64,000 nt of DNA, from positions 482,437-546,436 of the forward strand of contig QANY01007297.1 in assembly GCA_003255025.1 (NCBI GenBank). Direction: 5' to 3'. Of the stretch, positions 56,735-64,000 are shown one piece after another. This stretch comes from Datisca glomerata. Lineage: Eukaryota; Streptophyta; Magnoliopsida; Cucurbitales; Datiscaceae. The translations under genes were made by a program, and so were the position numbers. A model generated the notes under the pieces. It was not told where the DNA came from. It saw only the letters and a program-made list of their open reading frames with translations, and did no database searches. Positions within the stretch are counted from its first letter, which is position 1; each line of letters starts with the position of its first letter.

Positions 56735-57788
56735 ATGAATGGAGAAGAAGAGACAGCATAAATCAGAAGAAACATGGAAGGTGGAGATGTCAGGTGAGCT
56801 TCTTTAAACTTTTCGATATTGATGTTCTAATCTAAGTTAATCAAGTAGATGCTCTATATATCATGCTCAGCATTCATATTCATGAAGATCAGTCCTACGA
56901 GTTTGATGGAAAATATTCAAAGGAAAGAGGAATTACGGTGAATGAACTTCTCGATCCACAGGGACGGTATCATGCATGGTGGAATAAGATGTTTCTATTC
57001 TGGTCTGTTGTTGCTGTATCACTGGATCCTTTGTTCTTTTACACACCTCTTATAAACTGGGCAAAGAAATGTCTTGGCATGGACAAAAGGGTGATGAAAT
57101 GGGCATGACTTATATTATACACATTATATTTCAAATTCGTTCTGGTTTTTTAATCGATTCCTCTGAGAGTTCAAAACAAAAATCAGATCAACGCAACAAA
57201 AATATGTTTAGCCGTTTGTTGGAGGTAATCAAGAGGATCTCATGGTGGCATATCTTAATTGACGTACTTGCGGTTTTTCCTATTCCATAGGTAATTCTTT
57301 TCCTTTTTTTGTGTTTCTCTATGTAACTTACAGATAGCTACTTTATCTTTACAAGGAAAGGAATACATTCATGCTTACAATTGGAAGTGCTTACTTCACA
57401 CTTCTGCTAAGTGAAAATAGTTACTTTTTCCTGTGTGTTCTCTCTTGTCATTACCACTTCCTTCAATAGATGAATCTATAAGCTTAACTTATTCAATCAG
57501 AATTATATATCAAACATGTATTACTTACCCTGTATTTCCAGTTAGTGATGCTGAAATTCTCTTTAAAGTGAAAGGCTCAGAATCTCTCAACACAAGGAAA
57601 TGGATCAATCTTTTTATACTCGGCCAATACGTGCCAAGGATTCTTCGAATCTAACTATCTTGTTAGGAACTTGCAAGAAATCTACGTCCTCGTGAGTTTA
57701 GTGGAACCTCATGGGTATTAAATTTCATCCTATACGTTCTTGCCAGTCATGTAAGTTTTTGATTATCTTTATTGAAATCAGAAAATAA
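56735..57788 (+). pseudogene. CNGC copy 3, truncated pseudogene
   Basis: Collinear with exons 1-3 of the intact gene: exon 1 about 56735-56793, exon 2 56871-57290, exon 3 about 57542-57750. Lesions: a stop at codon 9 (TAT to TAA); a 25-bp deletion after MKWA that removes the S2 start and shifts frame; CAG to TAG as the last codon of exon 2; a 1-bp deletion at the start of exon 3; and stops within LRIYLSCKEL. Intron 3 is cut at 57788 by the copia LTR. No later exons are in the window. It cannot make a channel. Confidence 0.9.
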
Positions 57789-57981
57789 TGTTGTGTAAAA
57801 TTGTATTCTCATTAAGCTTTAATAAGAGAAACACAATTACTATAAATAGACTGCTAGCCATGCACATGCACGAGGTAACAGAAAACTAACAAGCAATTAT
57901 AACTTAACTATAATGATAACACAAGCTAACAACTAACAAACATAGAAAGCTTGAAGAGAAAGCTAGTCACTATCTCTAATA

Positions 57982-59625
57982 TGCCCCTTCAAGATGGAAG
58001 TACATTGAATGGCTTTCAGCTTGCTACAACAAGAAAACGAGCTTTGGAAAGAGCTTTAGTTAAATTGTCTACAGCTTGTTATTCAGTAGGTCAATATTGA
58101 ACTTTGAGTTGCTCAGTAGTGACTTTCTCCCTGATGAAGCGAGCACCGAGTTCGATATGCTTTGTCTGGAAATGAAATACTGGGTTTGCTGCAAGCATCC
58201 CAACTTTAAGGTTGTCACACCACAAGGTTGGACAAGCATTAACAGAGAAACCAATCTCAAAGAAGAGGGATTTTAGCCAAATTAGCTTTGTTGCTGCTTG
58301 GGAGAGAGACCTATGTTCTGATTCAATGTTGGACCTCGAAACAACATGTTGCTTCTTAGATCTCCAAACAATTAGGTTCTTGTCAATATAAATGAATTCC
58401 TGTGAAACTTTTTCATTTCATACAAGTTTCTTCTTTTTATTCTTACAAAGCAAATAGCATTTCCTATTGATTTGTCCCATGGACTGGACCTATTCTGATT
58501 CTTAATTATCTATCAATATGTTGTTCCCAAGGACTTGCAAAATAGAAATAGCGAGTAGCCTGAGGTAGATCTACGATCATCTATGTTGCTAGCCCAATCA
58601 GCATCAGTAAACCCTTCTAATGACAAAGAGGAAGCTGGTGTGAAGACTAAGCCATAGTCAATGGTACCCTTTAAGTATCTTAGGATGCATTTGCAGGAAG
58701 TCTAGCGTTCATTTGTGGGACTTTAAAGGAATTGAGACAACTTGTTAACCGAGAATGATATGCCGGGTCTTGTCATTGTAAGGTACTACAAGGAGCCAAC
58801 CGTACTTCTATACAAAGAAGGATCATCAAAAGGTGTACCAGACTCAGAAGATAACTTGGTTGAAGAGAACATTGGGGTTCTGCAAGCTTTAGGTTCTATC
58901 ATGTTGGTCTTTTTTAATGACTAGCTTAATTAACTCTAAATTTCTCCATGTTACAACAATATCATCAACATATACTAAAATAAGAGTGATAGAGCTTGAG
59001 CTTTTAAGAAAGAACAGTGATGAATCAAACTTGGAGTTCGTGAATCCCTATTGCAGCAAGGCTTCTTTTAGCTTCTCAAACCAAGCCCTAGGGGCCTGTT
59101 TGAGGCCATACAAGGCTTTAGTGAGCTTACACACATAATCTGGATGGTCTACACTAATAAAACCAGTAGATTGTGACATATAAAAAAGCTCATGCAAATC
59201 TCCATTCAGAAAGGCATTATTTATGTCTGTTTGTTGCATGTCCCACTGAAAAGTCACAGCCATAGATAAAAATATCCTTATAGTTAATGGTTTAACAACT
59301 GGACTAAAAGTGTCAGTATAGTCAAGGCCTGAATGTTGCTAGAAACCCTTAGCAACAAGTCTAGCCTTGTGCTTTAGGACAGAACCATCTGAGTTATACT
59401 TGATTTTAAAGATCCACATGTTCTGTTGAACATTAATATCAGAGGTTTTTGGTACAAGAACCCATATATTGTTGTTAATAAGGGTTTATATTGATCATTC
59501 ATAGCAGTCAACCATTTAGAATTAGCTAAAGCAGTTTTAACTGAAATCGATTCAGATTTAGACTCATAAATTTTGGACAAGAAATACTTAGGTTTAAAAA
59601 TACCATGTTTTGATCTTGTAATCAT
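57982..59625 (-). pseudogene. copia 2 RT and RNase H
   Basis: From 59625: MITRSKHGIFKPKYFLSKIY and ALANSKWLTAMNDQYKPLL, the RT lead-in. At 59263-59048: WDMQQTDINNAFLNGDLHEL and DYVCKLTKALYGLKQAPRAW. Then LILVYVDDIVVTW with an intact YVDD box (about 58970). Further left VGSL-YLTMTRPGISFSVNKL with a stop inside, and FTDADWASN of RNase H. Stops and frame breaks throughout. Confidence 0.87.
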
Positions 59626-59926
59626 GTGATGATGAGGCTATTTAGGTATGGTATTTTCAGGAGAAGGTTGAACCTCTTCTGTGTTTAAAGGTATCATTTG
59701 ATTTTGAGAAGAATGAGATGTGTTCAAAGTTTCAGAATAGTTAAAGGGAATGAGATGTAGTGTCTGTCTAATATAGCCATTGCAGCAAGGCTTATAGTGT
59801 ACTAATAATATTCAAGGGTACACTATAAGTACCAGTTGAAGTATTAGCTATATTAGACATACTACTTCTATAATTAGCATAATGAGATAGCGAAGAAGAA
59901 GAAAGACTTACATGTGTGGGAGAGCC

Positions 59927-61786
59927 TGTTAGAATTATGTCCACAAAGTAGGTTGTAATAACTATTTATGAGTAAACAGTTATTTCTTTGACATTATGTA
60001 TTATTAAATTTTTGAAAAAATGAAAGTTTTCTTTAATTAAAGTGTTTTTGTAATTTACTTAAGTCCTAAAACTATTATCAACGTAAGAAGAGTAAAGACT
60101 GAGTGGTCTTCGAGATAAATTCTTTTGAGATAGTTCATAATGTTATTCGTAGTCTTAGGATCGACTAGGCAACCGAATCTAATTATGACCTTTAGGTTGA
60201 ATCAAGGGATTTCGGTCTCGGTGCATGGGAATGGAGACTCTAACGGTTGACCTAGACATGTTATGAAACATGTTGAATAGACCAGTAACCAATTAGTTTA
60301 GGGCAAAGCTGTTTATCTAGCTATAAATCTAATTGTTATAACTTAATGATATTTTCCTAATGACCTTAATATTCAGATGAATATGAAACTTGACTTAGCT
60401 ACTTGCTGGACAATACCTTAGCTGTTGGAACCGCGATTCAATTATGTTGGAGTTACGTGATATTCAAAAATGTAATTCATGATAAGATTGCAAAAGCAAC
60501 AATATCACCTTATACTTTATTGATGAATATGTGAATAAATAAATCGAGCCTGGTACTCGATGACATAACTCATTGAATAATACATGATGATCTATATGAG
60601 ACACTTTACTGATATGTCTTTCTTATTCACAGTCAATAAAAGAGTTAAGGAAATAATAACTCGAGGGATAAAATGGTAATTTTATATCTAGCTCTTGTAA
60701 CTGATATTCATAAAGGGTAATATCATAAAATATTCAGTGGACCATGAAATATAAATATTTATTTGTACTAACAGAAAATGTAGCGCGCATGAATCGAGAG
60801 TTCTATCGACATCAGACTTATAGTGGAGTCATACAATGTCGAGATTAAATAGGTCAGGAATTTATGGAGATAAACTAACTGGGTATTTGAATCTCATAGC
60901 TTTATTCATGTTAGTCCATTCAGTCTCACGAGTAGCTCATAAGGACATGAATGAGAAACAACGACAGTTAGACCAAAAATATATTTTGACCAAGATACGC
61001 TTCTCGAACCCATATGTGATGGGTGTCATCACTAAATTAATGAAGACAAAAATTAATGTTCAAATTAATTATTTTGTTATTTTATAATTATTAAATAATT
61101 AATAAATAGAATAAATAAATTAATTAATTGATAGGGATCAATTTAATTCATAAATTTGAATTGATGAATTTGGACATAGTCTTGACTCTAGAAGAGATGT
61201 AAAAATCACTGATAGTAGTGCACAGGGAGATAAATTTTGATAATTTAACATATATGGATATATGTGAAAGTTCTGTAATTATCATATAAGGGATTGCATC
61301 ATTATCCCTATGACTAACCCTATCCCTAAGTGTGTTAATCAGAGAAGAAAAAAATTTCTCTCTCATCCACACACACAGAGTTGCCACCGATTTTTTGAAA
61401 GTAGGGGAAGAGAAATTTCTTTGGTTTTTCTCTTTCAATCGTTGTTTTGAGAGCCTACACTCAATTCCTATAAAAAGCTTTGAGATATTTACTTCTAACT
61501 CTAACGAGTGGTTGTCGGTGTAAGATTCAATGGATAGCTCTGCGCATCTCAAGAAAGAAGAAAGCGAGATAGAGAATTGGATCCCGCCAAATTAGAATTT
61601 CTCCATCACAAGAAAATGTATAAATTATTTCTATCTCTTCTAGATACTTTATATGATTATGCATGTTCATTGATTGGTTTTGTGTTTAACTGGATTAAAT
61701 GTTTGTATGAAAAAATTTTGATATTCCGCCTATGAACTAGTCATGGTTCATTAATTTTTCTTCAAAATCTTAAACCCGATCCAACA
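59927..61786. mobile_element. Solo LTR inserted in copia 2
   Basis: 1860 bp, TGTTAGAATTATGTCC to CCCGATCCAACA, flanked by perfect 5-bp duplications gagcc (59922-59926 and 61787-61791). No coding content and no internal repeat pair. On the plus strand it has CTATAAAAAGC near 61470, a possible promoter box. Unrelated by eye to the other LTRs here. A whole non-coding element of this size is possible, but a solo LTR fits TG-CA ends and 5-bp duplication best. Confidence 0.82.
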
Positions 61787-61799
61787 GAGCCTGCTACTG

Positions 61800-63406
61800 G
61801 AACACTCTGAGATGAATTAATATCAATTGTCTTATGCACATTTCAAGTTTTAAAGGGATTTTGAAAACTGACAGGAGATAAGTTTGAGATACCAGAAGAA
61901 AAATTATTAGTTGATGAACTTACTAGTTTTTTACAAGGAAAATATATTTCATTGAAAATGACATTAGGTGAGACATAAACTCTACCTATTTTTAGGTCAA
62001 GACATTGATAACCTTTATGAGAATCTGAGTATCCCAGGAAAACACAGTGAATGGTATGAAAATTGAACTTATGCTTATTATATGGTCTGATGTAGGGAAA
62101 ACAAGAATTGCCAAAAGCTCTAAGAAACTAGTAGTTTGGGATTTTGGAGTAAATCAGTTCATAAGGAGACTTGTTCTTCAGATTGGAGTAGAGATCCTAT
62201 TTATAATGCAAATAGCAGTGTTTAAGGACTCCCACCAGAACTTAAGAGGGAATTGAGCTTGAGCTAGAAGAGTCAAGCCAATTTCAATAATTTGTCTCTG
62301 TTTCCTCTCTATCTTACCATTTTGTTTGTAGATATAGGGACATGGATGCCTAAGGTTATACCAAATTGATCTAGAATAGGTTTCAAGCTTCTAAACTCAC
62401 CTTTCCAGTTCGGTTGTATGCTTTTGATTTGAAAACTAGACTGACTCTCAACATAATGTATGCATTGATTGAAAACAGACTTGGCATCTGATTTAAGCCT
62501 TAAAGGAAAATCCAGCAAAATCTAAGAAGGTCATCAAATAAGCTCTAATAGTATCTAAAACCTTTTGAGGATAACATAGGGGCAGGTCCCCATATGTCAG
62601 CATGTATTAATTCAAAAGGAATTGAAATTTTGTTGATTGACAGAGGGAAAACTATATAGTTGCATTTTAGCAAACTTGCAAGCATTACAAAAAGAGGGAA
62701 TTGAACCAATAGAAGAAACTTTAATGTATTGAAGTATTGTTTTCAAAACATTGCTTGAGGGATGTACACACCTTTGATGTTGAACATTTACATCAGTGCA
62801 GATTACAGAACTGAAACAAGAGCTATTGACAATTGAACTATTACAAGAATTCAGATTTAGAACATCTACATACAATCTTTGAGACTTATTATGACATTTA
62901 GACTGAGTTTGACATGAGAGATCATTGTAAGAAGTAACAATATAGCCAGCAAGTGCAATATTTACAGGAGTTGAAGTGAGAGTAAAGGGCAGCTTCGAGA
63001 CAATAGACTTTTTAAGGAGAAAACGATATAAACCATATTTAAGCACTCCTTGTAGAAGAACCCTCCTTACCCTCCTCATACTGTTATCCTTAATGAAGAA
63101 AAAAATAGAGTCCAATTCTATGATTGTATCATTATCAGCAACAAGTCTAGATACACTAAGCAAATATTTTATTATTGAAGGAATACAAAGAATCTGAGTT
63201 ATAGAAAGAGATAAAATGTGAGAATCTGAACTTGACTGACTTGAGTTCAAATTGGTTTTAGTTAATAAAATGTTTGAACTACCAACATGAGAGATTGGTA
63301 ATAACTCACTATTGCCCACCATTATCTTGCCTTTACCTTTGTAATATGTCTTCGGAGACATATTCTCCATATTAGAGGTGACATGATTCGTTGCCCTATT
63401 GTCCAT
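61800..63406 (-). pseudogene. copia 2 protease, pre-integrase and integrase
   Basis: From 63406: MDNRATNHVTSNMENM, where the family protease has D-S-G; the catalytic triplet is D-N-R here, so it is dead. Then NILLTKTNLNSSQ and CIPSIIKYLLSVSRLVADND, then a pre-integrase Cys/His region (HQRCVHPSSNVLKTILQ, FCNACKFAKMQ). At 62518-62309: SIQPNWKGEFRSLKPILDQF, where the second catalytic Asp of integrase (normally TDWGGEF) is Asn, followed by HVPISTNKM. Broken by frame changes left of 62309. Confidence 0.82.
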
Positions 63407-63415
63407 GTATTAGGA

Positions 63416-64000
63416 ACTATCTGAAAACTCAATCTCTCTGGTTGGCCCGTGAACCTTTCTCACACTCCCCGAAGAAGACGAAGACCCTACAACAAAATAA
63501 AGAATAAGAAACCATTATAATAAGAAGTATTACAAAGTGTATATACCTGTTTGAGAACCATCTTCATCAGTAGAAGATACGACAATATGATCTAGATTTG
63601 GAAGAGAAGTATTTCTTCTAGGAGACATTAACCTGCATAAAGATAAATGGCATGAAAGAAGATCTTAAATATGTTATTGCTTATAAAATAAATTAAAGCA
63701 AATGTAAGAAGATACGAATGAATATTTTATGCTAACAGGCTCACTGTTATTTTAAAATTCACTCTATATCATCATTAGTTGGTATAATATCCTCTGAATC
63801 GTCATCATAATTGATCAAAGTGTCATCTTTATTGTCATCATCATCAATAAAATCAATATATTCAATATTACTATCTCCTACTCCAATAACATTTGCATCC
63901 ATTTCAGAAGGTTCCACGTCATGCCTGTGAAATTGCATCGTTTCTTACTCATCAAGATCAATAGATGGAAAAGTTATTTTAGTAGGCCTTACGACTTCAT
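63416..64000 (-). pseudogene. CACTA-type (Transposase_24-like) gene fragment
   Basis: On the minus strand an AG acceptor at about 63630 starts MSPRRNTSLPNLDHIVVSST then DEDGSQ, a donor GTATAT follows, and after an intron of about 65 bp an acceptor TTGTAG leads to SSSSSGSVRKVHGPTRE. The basic R-K-V-x-G-P-T-R motif is common near the start of the plant Ptta/En-Spm transposase family. To the right, 63998-63760 reads HRHDVEPSEMDANVIG and DFIDDDDNKDDTLINYDDDS with one stop, an acidic tail like those that end the upstream gene of CACTA elements. Truncated by the window edge and by the copia junction. Confidence 0.5.

Larger units (their letters stand above)
57789..63415 (-). mobile_element. Ty1/copia element 2 (minus strand), 5' part missing
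   Basis: The 3' LTR is 57789-57981 (193 bp; TATTAGAGATAGTG to TTACACAACA on the minus strand), preceded on the element side by CTTGAAGGGGCA, a polypurine tract. Going right the domains are RNase H, RT, linker, integrase and protease, the copia order reversed. No gag is found: at about 63415 the sequence changes to a CACTA-type transposase gene. A solo LTR (59927-61786) splits the integrase-RT linker. Confidence 0.85.

Overview
This is a 64 kb window of AT-rich eudicot nuclear DNA. The evidence is GT-AG introns, a plant-type cyclic nucleotide-gated channel (CNGC) gene, dense nested plant transposons and a scrap of mitochondrial nad6. I cannot name the species. There is no bacterial, phage or CRISPR content, and I saw no tRNA or rRNA gene.

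The host gene family is a small CNGC cluster in three states. Copy 2 (49830-52617) is a seven-exon gene with every splice site intact and encodes 618 residues. Copy 3 (56735-57788) is a pseudogene: it has an early stop, a 25-bp and a 1-bp deletion and a stop at an exon end, and a minus-strand copia element cuts it off in intron 3. Copy 1 is a wreck. Its 5' flank lies at about 6171-6346 and 15269-15600, and part of its nucleotide-binding exon lies at about 19100-19346 and 26892-27024. The flanking DNA of the copies is also related, so the cluster arose by local duplication.

Most of the rest is transposons, many datable against each other by nesting. From left to right: the 5' end of a minus-strand Ogre/Tat-like Ty3 element whose body runs off the left edge (1-3550); a CT microsatellite and a nad6 scrap; a plus-strand copia element (6347-15268, TSD tgtta) whose 5' LTR holds a 3.9-kb CACTA element (6519-10420, TSD tac); a Mutator-like element (15919-18946, 9-bp TSD) carrying a PB1-like transposase fragment and a GRF zinc-finger gene; a hAT-like element (19347-26890) inside a CNGC exon and itself holding a second CACTA element (20693-25118); a complete-length but decayed Ogre-like element on the minus strand (27263-44985, TSD gttgt) with a solo LTR of the same family in its RT (33269-35220, TSD tctac); a second Mutator-like element (46867-49225); and a minus-strand copia element (from 57789) interrupted by an unrelated solo LTR (59927-61786, TSD gagcc) and joined at about 63.42 kb to a CACTA-type transposase gene.

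The Ogre-like elements are the most informative part. They show an extra ORF1 (DUF7745-like) before gag, a probable intron between protease and RT, two RNase H domains, a non-Met primer-binding site, and a 3' UTR built from a tandem array that changes from a two-monomer to a three-monomer higher-order repeat. Their LTRs carry palindromes that differ from copy to copy. I found no clear new biological system. The best candidates for follow-up are the palindromes, the leader hairpin, the 3' UTR array, the odd pore motif of the intact CNGC, and the in-frame CACTA/copia junction.
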